The notes: generated from the letters alone by a model not told the origin. A stretch of 22,891 nt of DNA from VMCP01 sp965655465 (GCA_965655465.1 CBFHGY010000029.1:1-22891), one strand, 5' to 3'; shown: positions 1-7,843, counted from the first letter of the stretch. Made by a program: numbers and translations.

Positions 1-1
1 C

Positions 2-109
2 ATTACGTTCGTACTTTTTGGATTGTTCTTTCTCCTGGTTATGTTATGGGTGCTAGGAGCTCGGAAATCCTATATTGATCAAGCTAAAGAAATTCCCCTT
101 AAAGATTGA
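2..109 (+). CDS. ccoQ: cbb3-type cytochrome oxidase subunit CcoQ, 3' end only
   Basis: The last 35 codons of a gene that begins before the window. The visible peptide is one hydrophobic segment followed by a short charged tail ending in IPLKD. Small CcoQ/FixQ subunits have this shape: one membrane helix and a cytoplasmic tail ending near a Pro-Leu-Asp motif. The stop lies 6 bp before ccoP, which fits a ccoN/O-Q-P order. CcoQ is a small membrane subunit thought to help assemble or stabilise the cbb3 oxidase. The identification rests on shape and position because no catalytic residue is expected in this family. Confidence 0.72.
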   Translation: MTFVLFGLFFLLVMLWVLGARKSYIDQAKEIPLKD

Positions 110-115
110 AGCCTT

Positions 116-1225
116 ATGAAAGCTATAGATAAAAAAACTCCATTATTCGCCTTTTTGGCACTTGTTTCCGGTTCAATTGGGGCCCAAGAAGCAGCTTTAG
201 AAGCGGTTGCAGAAACTGCCAAGAAAGGGAGTTCCATGACAGAATATTTGCCTTGGGTTTTGTTGGTTACCGCCATTGCCTTGGCTATCGTTATCCTATT
301 TATGGGAACTTTGCTCTCTCGTGTGGCTATTTTAAAAGCCCGAAAGGAACTAAAAGTAATTGCCGGGATTTCATTGGCTTTATGGGGAAATTCCCTTCAA
401 GCGGCTGGAACGGCTTCAGAATCTGTTTTCTTTACAGCTAATGTGCTAAATCAACTCTTGCTGCTGGTAATATTCCTAGAAGTGCTCATTATTCTGTATT
501 TCGCAAATTGGCTAAAGGCAGTTATTCTTCCCCCGAAAGAAAAAAGACCCAGTCGTATTGCCAGATGGGCGCAATGGTGGGAAAAAGCGAATAATTCAGT
601 GGCTTTGGAACACGAAGAAGACGTACAATTGGATCATGATTACGACGGTATTAAAGAACTCGATAATGCCTTGCCACCATGGTGGGTGTATGGATTTTAC
701 ATGACGATCGTATTTTCAGGTATTTATGTTTGGAGGTATCACATCAGTGAAACTGCGCCTTTACAAGTGCAAGAATTAAAAATTGCATTGGCAGAAGCAC
801 AATTACAACAAGAAGAATACGACAAAAAGAACGCCAATAAAATTGATGAGAATTCTATCGAATACAAAGAGGATGCAACGTTAATTGCAAATGGAAAGGC
901 TTTATTTTCAAAAAATTGCGTGGCTTGTCACGGAGCTGAAGCGGGCGGGGGTACTGGTCCAAATCTAACCGATAACTACTGGAAGCATGGAGGAAATATT
1001 AAAAATATTTTCAAAACCATACGTTATGGGGTTCCTGATATGGGAATGATCGCTTGGGGAGACATATTAACGCCTTCCGAAATGGCAGCTTTGGCTACAT
1101 ATATAAAATCGATAAAAGGAAGTTCACCTAAAGATCCCAAAGAACCAGAAGGCAAATTGGAAGAGGAAGCAGGGGATGTGCAAAATGCCGATTCAGAAAT
1201 ACCAGCGGTAGCTGCTTTGTTATAA
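116..1225 (+). CDS. ccoP: cbb3-type cytochrome c oxidase subunit III (CcoP), monohaem form
   Basis: A 369-aa membrane-bound cytochrome c subunit that passes electrons to the catalytic subunit of the cbb3 oxidase. Residues 1-23 look like a signal or first membrane segment. Further hydrophobic segments lie near 44-66 and 112-136, and near 189-208 after a PPWWVYGFY motif typical of CcoP. The soluble C-terminal domain carries one haem c motif, CVACH (C268, C271, H272), and a downstream GMIAW whose Met is the likely sixth haem ligand. Proteobacterial CcoP has two haem c motifs; only one is present here, as I recall for flavobacterial CcoP. The C-terminus adds an acidic, Pro/Ala-rich tail of about 25 residues. 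The stop is separated from ccoG by one base, so the genes are almost certainly co-transcribed. Confidence 0.93.
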   Translation: MKAIDKKTPLFAFLALVSGSIGAQEAALEAVAETAKKGSSMTEYLPWVLLVTAIALAIVILFMGTLLSRVAILKARKELKVIAGISLALWGNSLQAAGTASESVFFTANVLNQLLLLVIFLEVLIILYFANWLKAVILPPKEKRPSRIARWAQWWEKANNSVALEHEEDVQLDHDYDGIKELDNALPPWWVYGFYMTIVFSGIYVWRYHISETAPLQVQELKIALAEAQLQQEEYDKKNANKIDENSIEYKEDATLIANGKALFSKNCVACHGAEAGGGTGPNLTDNYWKHGGNIKNIFKTIRYGVPDMGMIAWGDILTPSEMAALATYIKSIKGSSPKDPKEPEGKLEEEAGDVQNADSEIPAVAALL

Positions 1226-1226
1226 T

Positions 1227-2630
1227 ATGGAAAACGAAGAGTTATATCGCGATAGGGTTTCTACAATCGACGATAAAGGAAAGCGTAAGTGGGTTTATGC
1301 ATACAAGCCATCCGGGCGTTTTTTCAACGCCCGGTCTTGGCTCACCATCGTGTATTTACTGCTGTTTTTTGGATTGCCACTTATAAAATATAAAGGGGAG
1401 CCCTTTATGTTGCTCAACATCCTTGAGCGTAAATTCGTAGTATTCGGATTTGTATTTTGGTCTCAGGATTTCTTTTTATTCGGACTCACCATGATCCTTT
1501 TTGTGGTGTTTATTATCGTATTTACCGTTGCTTTCGGGCGGCTATTTTGTGGTTGGGCTTGTCCGCAAACGGTTTTTATGGAAATGGTTTTTCGGCGTAT
1601 CGAATTTTGGATAGAAGGCGATGCACCCAAACAAAAAGCCTTGGACGCTAAACCTTGGAATTTTGAAAAAATCCGCAAACGAGGTTTGAAATATGTAGTG
1701 TTTTATGTGTTGTCCTTTATAATTGGAAATACCTTCCTGTCGTATATTATTGGGTTCGATGAGGTAGTGAAAATTGCTACAGAACCGGTATCCATGCATC
1801 AAGGTGGTTTCTTTGCCATGTTATTATTTTCCGCCGTATTCTTCTTTGTTTATGTGTGGTTTAGAGAACAAGTTTGTACGGTGGTCTGTCCGTATGGCCG
1901 TTTGCAAGGGGTATTGTTGGATCGACATTCTGTTGTGGTTGCCTATGATTATGTGCGCGGAGAACCACGCGAAAAACTTCGAAAGAATCAGGTTCGTGAA
2001 TCGGGTGATTGCATTGACTGCAACCAATGTGTTCATGTTTGTCCAACCGGAATCGATATCCGCAACGGCACACAATTAGAATGTGTACATTGTACCGCTT
2101 GTATTGATGCTTGTGATTCGATCATGGATCGCATTAACAAACCTAAGGGCTTGATTCGGTATGCTTCTGAAGCCACCATTGCCGACAATAAACCTTATAC
2201 CATAACGCCCCGATTAAAAGCCTATATCGCCTTATTGATATCGCTGTTATTGATTTGGTTGGTGATTTTAACGACCCGTTCTACCGTTGATATGCAAGTG
2301 CGTAAAACGCCCGGGAAATTATACCATGAAACTACCGATGGACGTTACATGAATATGTATAATGTGATGTTAATCAATAAAAGTCATAAGGATTTCGATA
2401 GTTTATATGTAAAAATCCAAGGCGATAAATACGAATTGGAATGGGTAGATAAACAACATTTTCGCAAATTACAAAAAGAGGGCATCTCAAAGAGTACTTT
2501 TTTTGTGAAAATACCTACAGGAAATGTAGAAACCCGAAAAGATGTTTTGGTCATTGAATTATACAATGGGGAACACCTATTGGAAACAGAAAAAACAAGT
2601 TTCTTAGCACCTATAAGTAAGAAAAAATGA
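1227..2630 (+). CDS. ccoG: Cytochrome c oxidase accessory protein CcoG (FixG-like, polyferredoxin)
   Basis: A 467-aa membrane iron-sulfur protein needed for maturation of cbb3 oxidase; the family is linked to copper handling during assembly. Hydrophobic helices lie near 38-52, 82-104, 155-175, 195-212 and 332-349. Two ferredoxin-type clusters are clear: C262, C265, C268, C272, and C286, C289, C292, C296. Two further conserved cysteine pairs sit at membrane edges (CGWACPQ at 108-114 and CTVVCPYGR at 217-225). The C-terminal third after the last helix is the expected Ig-like soluble domain. The start ATG is one base after the ccoP stop, and the stop overlaps the ccoH start as ATGA, indicating translational coupling. 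Confidence 0.95.
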   Translation: MENEELYRDRVSTIDDKGKRKWVYAYKPSGRFFNARSWLTIVYLLLFFGLPLIKYKGEPFMLLNILERKFVVFGFVFWSQDFFLFGLTMILFVVFIIVFTVAFGRLFCGWACPQTVFMEMVFRRIEFWIEGDAPKQKALDAKPWNFEKIRKRGLKYVVFYVLSFIIGNTFLSYIIGFDEVVKIATEPVSMHQGGFFAMLLFSAVFFFVYVWFREQVCTVVCPYGRLQGVLLDRHSVVVAYDYVRGEPREKLRKNQVRESGDCIDCNQCVHVCPTGIDIRNGTQLECVHCTACIDACDSIMDRINKPKGLIRYASEATIADNKPYTITPRLKAYIALLISLLLIWLVILTTRSTVDMQVRKTPGKLYHETTDGRYMNMYNVMLINKSHKDFDSLYVKIQGDKYELEWVDKQHFRKLQKEGISKSTFFVKIPTGNVETRKDVLVIELYNGEHLLETEKTSFLAPISKKK

Positions 2631-3070
2631 ATTGGGGAAAGTCAATATTTTGGGTCTTCGTGGCCTTTGCATCGGGGATATTATACCTCGTTTATCGGGC
2701 TACACAAACAGAGTTCGATTTGGTTGAAGACGATTATTATGAGAAGGAACTTTCCTATCAAGATCATATCAATCAAACGAATCGTTCAATAATACAAAAT
2801 TTAAAACTAGTGAGTTCACTTGAGGGAGGTAGTGTTCACATTCAAATTAATGGAGCTGAAGCGGGGGTAAGTGGAGGTACAGTTTGGTTTTACGATGCTC
2901 AAAATCGAAGCAACGATCGCGAAATCAACTTGACTGCAAGCGATTCAGCTAAATGGGAAATCCCAACAAAGGTCTTAGCTGCAAGTGCCTTGAATAATAC
3001 GAGCTATGAACTGAGAGGCATGTGGATTATAGAGGGAGATACGTTCCGAGGGGTTTCAAACTTGAAATAA
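2627..3070 (+). CDS. ccoH: CcoH/FixH family cbb3 oxidase assembly protein
   Basis: A 147-aa protein with one N-terminal membrane helix (about residues 6-23) and an extracytoplasmic domain rich in beta-strand pattern. Soon after the helix it has the DLVEDDYYEKELSYQDHI stretch, a FixH hallmark (short acidic run, then YY and a Y-Q pair). CcoH is an assembly or stability factor for the cbb3 complex. It overlaps the end of ccoG by 4 bp and is one base from the next gene, so it is the fourth gene of the operon. Confidence 0.88.
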   Translation: MNWGKSIFWVFVAFASGILYLVYRATQTEFDLVEDDYYEKELSYQDHINQTNRSIIQNLKLVSSLEGGSVHIQINGAEAGVSGGTVWFYDAQNRSNDREINLTASDSAKWEIPTKVLAASALNNTSYELRGMWIIEGDTFRGVSNLK

Positions 3071-3071
3071 A

Positions 3072-3779
3072 ATGAATTTTTCGGCGCTTGTTGCAGGAAG
3101 TATTTTAGGAATAGCGGGCAGTTTGCACTGTATTGGAATGTGCGGTCCGTTAATGCTTATGCTTCCGGGAACCGACACATGGAAGCATGCCTTGAAAACC
3201 CAAGGCATGTATCATTTAGGTCGCACATTTACTTATTCATTATTAGGCGCTTTTGCCGGTTTATGGTTTCTCTGGGTGGATATCCGTGAAATCGAACAAC
3301 AGTTTTCAATTGCCTTAGGGGCTGCTTTTTTGGGATTATGGATCTACGATTTTTGGGGACGGAAACAATCAAAATCCTCTCCTTTAGAACAATTTATACA
3401 TCGATCCTTTGGGAAAGCACTCTCAAAGCATGTGGTTTGGGGCTGGTTTCTAGCAGGCATGTTGAACGGTTTATTACCCTGTGGCTTGGTTTATGGCGCC
3501 TTGTTGGCTTCCCTTAGCACCGCAAGCAGTGCTGGCGCTATTTGGTTTATGATGGGTTTTGGCTTGGCAACTGCACCGGCTTTGATTGGTTTGAGCATGA
3601 CGAAATCGATTTGGATGAAGCGCGCAATTCCCTTGCTGCGAAAAGCATTGCCCTTTTGGTTGTTGATTATGGCTTTGTTGTTTTTTCTGCGGGGGGCTAA
3701 TCTAGGAATTCCTTTTTTAAGCCCACATTTCAATCCAAATTCAAGTGCCGTAGAAAAACCTTCTTGTTGTTCCCATTAG
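3072..3779 (+). CDS. SafE/UreH-domain membrane protein of the cbb3 operon (DsbD-like transmembrane fold)
   Basis: A 235-aa polytopic membrane protein with about six helices. The N-terminal helix carries GSLHCIGMCGP (C20, C24) and a later helix carries LLPCGLVYGAL, the paired Cys/Pro signatures of the sulfite exporter TauE/SafE (UreH, DsbD-like) family often found beside ccoG/ccoH. In such loci it is generally thought to move copper or reductant across the membrane for oxidase assembly; that role is inferred from context here. The C-terminus ends CCSH, a possible metal-binding tail. It starts one base after ccoH and is the last gene of the operon. Confidence 0.85.
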   Translation: MNFSALVAGSILGIAGSLHCIGMCGPLMLMLPGTDTWKHALKTQGMYHLGRTFTYSLLGAFAGLWFLWVDIREIEQQFSIALGAAFLGLWIYDFWGRKQSKSSPLEQFIHRSFGKALSKHVVWGWFLAGMLNGLLPCGLVYGALLASLSTASSAGAIWFMMGFGLATAPALIGLSMTKSIWMKRAIPLLRKALPFWLLIMALLFFLRGANLGIPFLSPHFNPNSSAVEKPSCCSH

Positions 3780-3803
3780 AAAGGTGTTTTTTTTGCTTTT
3801 TTT

Positions 3804-3837
3804 GCTAACTTTGAATTCCCCCCAATTTCAAGTTAGC
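3804..3837. repeat. 14-bp imperfect inverted repeat with C6 centre, abutting the fnr-like start codon
   Basis: Left arm 3804-3817 and right arm 3824-3837 match at 12 of 14 positions, with a run of six C between them. The outer 8 bp (GCTAACTT / AAGTTAGC) are perfect. One of the two mismatches would be a G-U pair in RNA. The right arm ends one base before the ATG at 3839, and the left arm contains the -7 box. It could be an operator or, in transcripts reading through from the oxidase operon, a hairpin covering the translation start. Confidence 0.75.
3806..3813 (+). promoter_or_regulatory. Probable -7 promoter box for the Crp/Fnr gene
   Basis: TAACTTTG matches the Bacteroidota -7 consensus TAnnTTTG and ends 25 bases before the ATG at 3839. 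No convincing -33 TTG is seen at the usual distance. The box lies inside the left arm of the inverted repeat, so anything binding the repeat would cover the promoter. Confidence 0.6.
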
Positions 3838-3838
3838 T

Positions 3839-4549
3839 ATGAGTTTTGATCATAAATCTGTTGATTGCAATAATTGCACAAAACGTTTTACTTCAGTTTT
3901 TTGCCGGTCTGAAAACGATACAATTTCTACAATCAATGATAATAAAGTGTGTACGCCTTATAAAAAAGGACACTATATATTTCATGAAGGTATGCGCCCC
4001 CAAGGGGTGTATTGCGTGAATTATGGCAAAATTAAAGTGTCTAAATTAGGTGATGACGGCAAGGAGCAAATCCTAAGATTGGTTAAACCTGGCGATCTAT
4101 TAGGATACCGTTCTATTTTGGGGGAACAGAATTACAATGCTTCAGCAATTGTAATGGAAGATTCAGGAGTTTGCTTTATTCCCAAGGACCTATTTATGGG
4201 GGTATTGCAACGAGATGGGGTGCTTTCTATGGAAATGATGCGTATGCTTTCCTTAGATCTGAAACACGCAGAATTGAGTATTACGCATTTGGCGCAAAAA
4301 CCGGTGCGCGAAAGGCTAGCCGAAGCCTTACTTTTCATGAAAGAAACATATGGGTACCTGCCTGATGGTAAAACCATCGATCTGAAAATCACTCGTGAAG
4401 AAATTGCAAATTTAGTGGGAACTGCAACCGAAACGGCAATTCGACTGCTTTCTGATTTTAAACATGAGGGAGTTATTCATTTGGAGGGTAAAAAAATCCA
4501 AATCATCCAAATTGACAAACTCATTCACATAGCCAATATTGTAGATTGA
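3839..4549 (+). CDS. Crp/Fnr family transcriptional regulator with FNR-like cysteines
   Basis: A 236-aa regulator with an N-terminal cyclic-nucleotide-type beta-barrel (about residues 35-125), a dimer helix (about 128-165) and a C-terminal winged helix (about 183-225). Cysteines C10, C13 and C22 precede the barrel. C112 sits in VCFIP, the place of the fourth ligand (C122) in E. coli FNR (VCEIP), so a [4Fe-4S] cluster is plausible. C38 and C59 are extra. The recognition helix reads TETAIRLL: E198 and R202 align with the DNA-contacting Glu and Arg of FNR/CRP, but I201 replaces the Ser/Gly between them, so the target site may differ from TTGAT. It lies 59 bp after the cbb3 operon on the same strand, suggesting oxygen-responsive control of it. 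Substrate and cofactor are inferred, not shown. Confidence 0.85.
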   Translation: MSFDHKSVDCNNCTKRFTSVFCRSENDTISTINDNKVCTPYKKGHYIFHEGMRPQGVYCVNYGKIKVSKLGDDGKEQILRLVKPGDLLGYRSILGEQNYNASAIVMEDSGVCFIPKDLFMGVLQRDGVLSMEMMRMLSLDLKHAELSITHLAQKPVRERLAEALLFMKETYGYLPDGKTIDLKITREEIANLVGTATETAIRLLSDFKHEGVIHLEGKKIQIIQIDKLIHIANIVD

Positions 4550-4665
4550 AACTGTTACGCAGCTTTCATATCCGGAAACGCTTTATATGCTTCATAGCAT
4601 TAATTGAAGATTAGCAATCGCAACGCTACAAAAAATTAAGGTTTAATTAGGCCTGTTGCAAGGGA

Positions 4666-5304
4666 TTATAAATCGGTTAGCAACTCAATTTGAAGTTGTT
4701 GTTCGCTAATATAAGATTCGGCATGAATATCGATACTACAGGTATCAAAATGATGAACGCTTAAATCTCCAATGAGTTTTTTTATTTTGGAACGATCCGT
4801 ACCTAGCCAGCTCGGATTCCAATTGACACAAATACCCACACAGACCCCTTTGTCTGCTAGTTTTTGAAAATATTGGGTGTTTCTCGTAAAGGTTTTTACT
4901 TCATTTACATGATGGAAGTAAATTTGTTTACCTGCCAAATGAAAATCCCATAGCTCCTCCTTGAATCTCCCATAATTTAAATCTTCACTGGGAAGAATAT
5001 GAATTTCATTTAGGGGTAGGTCATGAAAAGGAGCAATTATTTGTGATACCGTGGCATGGGGTATCAGGTTGAAGTAATAAAAAATATCCAATTCCGAAAT
5101 AGTGGATGCCCAATCTTTCATGTGTCGATCGAAAGGAGTATTTCTCATCGTTATGGGTAATCCGAGTCGAAATTGTTTTGCGGAATGTGAATTCAAATAG
5201 GCTTCGTATTGTTTTTGAAAAACACAAAGTTGTTCTGTTGTCAGGTTTGTTGAATCAACCCGATAGAGATAGTAACTGATGTTTACAAAGGTGTTAAGGT
5301 CCAC
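4666..5304 (-). CDS. Hypothetical protein, 212 aa, family not recognised
   Basis: An open frame on the minus strand with no better competitor on either strand. The predicted protein is soluble, with no signal peptide or membrane helix and a mix of hydrophobic and charged segments suggesting an alpha/beta fold. Repeated aromatic-rich strands (ISYYLYRV near 9-16, LDIFYYFNLIP near 72-82, IYFHHV) are notable, as are a GVCVGICVNWNPSW stretch in the second half and an acidic C-terminal part. I know no family with these features. It stands alone, converging with the Crp/Fnr gene (116-bp gap) and upstream of the nhaA 3' end. An imperfect -7 box (TAACTTTA on the minus strand at 5344-5351) lies 39 bases upstream of the ATG. 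Confidence 0.6.
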   Translation of the reverse strand: MDLNTFVNISYYLYRVDSTNLTTEQLCVFQKQYEAYLNSHSAKQFRLGLPITMRNTPFDRHMKDWASTISELDIFYYFNLIPHATVSQIIAPFHDLPLNEIHILPSEDLNYGRFKEELWDFHLAGKQIYFHHVNEVKTFTRNTQYFQKLADKGVCVGICVNWNPSWLGTDRSKIKKLIGDLSVHHFDTCSIDIHAESYISEQQLQIELLTDL

Positions 5305-5495
5305 AATAAAATCAAACAGGGTTTGCCTTCACTGTTTATATTGTAAAGTTAGTGCCTTAATTGTAAAAAGATATAGGCTAACGTATGTAATTTAGGTTTT
5401 ATGGCATTAAAAGTACAGGAAATGAACTCCAATAGTATAAAATGTTATAATTGTATTCGTCCCCCAAAATCGAAAAAGTTAAGTATCGTAAGCAA

Positions 5496-6698
5496 TTAGA
5501 TGCTTGACGTTTGACTTTTGCTGAGCAATAGGTAACCTGAAACCGCTGCACTGATACTTGCAATAATGATGCTTAGTTTGGCCATATCGATGAGCTCTCT
5601 GTTTGAAAAAGCCAAATTCGCTACAAAAATGGACATGGTAAATCCAATACCTCCAAGTAAGCCTGCTCCTAAGAGTTTCACAAAGCTGATATTATTTGAA
5701 ATCTTCGCGATACCTATTTTATCCGCTATCCAACTGAAAGAAACTATGCCGATAGGCTTTCCCAAAAAGAGGCCAAAGAAAATTCCCAATGACAATGGAT
5801 TAACAATGTGGTCCATCATGTTCATATCGATTTTGATTGCCGTGTTCGCGGCGGCAAATAGGGGTAAAATTAGAAAAGAAACATAACCGGATAAACTATG
5901 CTCTAATTGGTTTGACATTTTCTTTTCCTTGTTGGATTGACGTGGTAACATCAAGGCTAAAATAACACCCGATAAGGTTGCGTGAATTCCTGAATGCATC
6001 ATTGTAAACCACAATGCAATGCCTAAAAGGATATACAACCATGCAAAATCCCATTCCAATTTGTCTACAATATACATGATTAATACGATGCCAGCAGATG
6101 CCGCAAGCCATGCCCAATGGATGCCTTGTCCGTAAAATATAGCAATGATAAGAATCGCGCCCAAATCATCGATAATGGCTAAAGCTGTTAAGAATACCTT
6201 GAGTGATGGGGGTATACGATCGCCTAAAAGGCCTAATATAGCAATCGCAAAAGCGATATCTGTTGCGGTTGGAATCCCTACACCAGATAAGGTTTCGGGA
6301 GAAGTCATGTTAAACAAAAAGAATAAAAGTGCGGGTACAGCCATACCCCCTAATGCCCCTACCAAAGGCAGCATTGCGCGTTTGCGGTCGCTAAGTTCAC
6401 CGTCTAACAATTCACGTTTGATTTCAATACCTACTAATAAGAAGAATATGGACATCAATGCATCGTTTATCCAATTGGTAATGCTATGATTTAGGTGTAA
6501 GTGGTAAGCCTCGGTTCCGAAGTGAATATCCCAAAAGGCGCGATATTCATTGCCCCAAATGCTGTTCGAAATAAATAAGGATGCGGCAGTTACGGCAACT
6601 AAAATGATACCGGATGCTTGTTGGCTCTGAAAAAATTCGCGAAACGGAGCCGTAATACGCAATCTTCCCGAACGGCTCGTTTTGTTAGATGGAGTCAT
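5496..6698 (-). CDS. nhaA: Na+/H+ antiporter NhaA
   Basis: A 400-aa inner-membrane antiporter that exchanges sodium for protons, used in pH and salt homeostasis. It aligns through most of its length with E. coli NhaA from memory: INDALMSIFFLLVGIEIKREL near 78-97, GIPTATDIAFA with D147 (E. coli D133), ALAIIDDLGA with the ion-binding pair D177-D178 (E. coli D163-D164), GKPIG with the conserved Lys, and GGIGFTMSIFVANL near the C-terminus. About 20 extra basic residues precede the first helix. The ATG at 6698 is supported by a -7 box ending 5 bases upstream. It diverges from ribD. Confidence 0.96.
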   Translation of the reverse strand: MTPSNKTSRSGRLRITAPFREFFQSQQASGIILVAVTAASLFISNSIWGNEYRAFWDIHFGTEAYHLHLNHSITNWINDALMSIFFLLVGIEIKRELLDGELSDRKRAMLPLVGALGGMAVPALLFFLFNMTSPETLSGVGIPTATDIAFAIAILGLLGDRIPPSLKVFLTALAIIDDLGAILIIAIFYGQGIHWAWLAASAGIVLIMYIVDKLEWDFAWLYILLGIALWFTMMHSGIHATLSGVILALMLPRQSNKEKKMSNQLEHSLSGYVSFLILPLFAAANTAIKIDMNMMDHIVNPLSLGIFFGLFLGKPIGIVSFSWIADKIGIAKISNNISFVKLLGAGLLGGIGFTMSIFVANLAFSNRELIDMAKLSIIIASISAAVSGYLLLSKSQTSSI

Positions 6699-6703
6699 GC
6701 GTG

Positions 6704-6711
6704 CAAAATTA
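6704..6711 (-). promoter_or_regulatory. Probable -7 box for nhaA
   Basis: On the minus strand the sequence is TAATTTTG, a full match to TAnnTTTG, ending 5 bases before the nhaA ATG. The transcript would be leaderless or nearly so. No clear -33 TTG at the expected spacing. Confidence 0.55.
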
Positions 6712-6715
6712 AGGT

Positions 6716-6723
6716 TATTTTTG
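6716..6723 (+). promoter_or_regulatory. Probable -7 box for ribD
   Basis: TATTTTTG followed by CA is a full match to TAnnTTTG, 9 bases before the chosen ribD ATG at 6733. It lies four bases from the opposing nhaA box. It also argues against the longer ribD reading that begins at 6682, upstream of this box. Confidence 0.6.
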
Positions 6724-6732
6724 CAAGCAGAA

Positions 6733-7782
6733 ATGAATCACGTCGAATACATGATGCAATGCATCCAAATATCTGAGGCCGGCCGCGGATGGGTGAATCC
6801 CAATCCCATGGTAGGAGCCTTGTTGGTTCACAACGGTCAGATCATTTCTCAAGGATATCACAGAGCTTTTGGCGAGCCACACGCAGAACCCAATGCGATT
6901 TTGGCCGTAAAAGATTTGCAATTATTGCAACAATCAACGTTATATGTGAGTTTGGAACCGTGTTCACATTTTGGTAAAACGCCCCCTTGTGCCGATTTGA
7001 TAATCCATTCGAAAATACCGCGGGTGGTAGTAGCCATGCGCGATCCAAATCCACAGGTTGCGGGTAGGGGTATCGCGCGTTTGCGAGCGGCAGGAATCGA
7101 AGTAATTGAAGGAGTCTGTGAAGCGGAAGCAAGGCAATTAAATCGTTTTTTTCTTAAATTTCATGAGCACAAAAGACCTTTTTTTATTGCAAAATGGGCC
7201 GAAACGAAGAATGGATTTATGGCACCCTTACCCAAGCGAGAAGCCTTTATAAGTGGGGAAGATACCCGACTTTTTACACATGCACTGAGGCAAGAGGTGA
7301 TGGCAGTTTTGGTAGGTGTGGGAACTTGGGAAATCGATCAACCCGCCCTGAACGATCGATACCATGGAGGCCCACAACCCATAAGGATAATTCTAGATCC
7401 CTATTTTCAAGGCAATTACGAGCGAGCAGAATCTGAAGTATCCCACACATGGGTCATTACCGAATCGGAAACAAAGCAATTAGGGAATGTACAGGTTTTT
7501 GCTTTGCCTAATTTCTTCCAGAACCTGGATGCCTTTTTTGATTTCTGCGTACAAAAAGACCTCAACTCTATTTTGATAGAAGGTGGTGCAAAGACCCTTA
7601 CTCAATTTTTAAATGCGCATTGTATCGATGAAATATACCGATTCCAAAATCGAAATTTAGTTTGGGACACCGGCTTGCCAGCACCTATTTTGGCAGATGT
7701 TCCGTTTCAATTGGTCCAAACCTTTGAGCATTCGGATTTATTTGTATACAAACGCGATATGTCCAATAAACACGCAATTTAA
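6733..7782 (+). CDS. ribD: Bifunctional diaminohydroxyphosphoribosylaminopyrimidine deaminase / 5-amino-6-(5-phosphoribosylamino)uracil reductase RibD
   Basis: Riboflavin biosynthesis enzyme of 349 aa. The N-terminal deaminase domain (about 1-145) has the zinc site HAE (H50, catalytic E52), PCSHFGKTPPC (C77, C86) and the substrate loop NPNPMVGA at 22-29. The C-terminal NADPH-dependent reductase domain (about 147-349) has a family-typical KWAETKNG start, VGVGTWEIDQPALNDR, and the ILIEGGAKTL glycine loop. The frame stays open back to 6682, but that start overlaps nhaA and adds 17 residues absent from the family. The ATG at 6733 puts MMQCIQISEAGRG at the usual N-terminus and follows a -7 box. 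No other riboflavin gene is nearby. Confidence 0.95.
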   Translation: MNHVEYMMQCIQISEAGRGWVNPNPMVGALLVHNGQIISQGYHRAFGEPHAEPNAILAVKDLQLLQQSTLYVSLEPCSHFGKTPPCADLIIHSKIPRVVVAMRDPNPQVAGRGIARLRAAGIEVIEGVCEAEARQLNRFFLKFHEHKRPFFIAKWAETKNGFMAPLPKREAFISGEDTRLFTHALRQEVMAVLVGVGTWEIDQPALNDRYHGGPQPIRIILDPYFQGNYERAESEVSHTWVITESETKQLGNVQVFALPNFFQNLDAFFDFCVQKDLNSILIEGGAKTLTQFLNAHCIDEIYRFQNRNLVWDTGLPAPILADVPFQLVQTFEHSDLFVYKRDMSNKHAI

Positions 7783-7843
7783 GCGTCGCTATTTCCGTTA
7801 AAAAGTTCAATAAAATCCGAAATAAACCTACCCATCTAATAAT

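Noticed and set aside
5344..5351. TAACTTTA on the minus strand as a promoter for the 212-aa gene
   Set aside because: One mismatch to TAnnTTTG and no -33 element; mentioned with the gene but too weak to list as a feature.
6145..6489. 114-codon frame antisense to nhaA
   Set aside because: Mirror of a strongly conserved gene on the other strand; its length follows from nhaA codon use.
6682..6732. Longer RibD start adding 17 residues
   Set aside because: It overlaps nhaA, lies upstream of the -7 box and adds residues not typical of the family; the ATG at 6733 is better.
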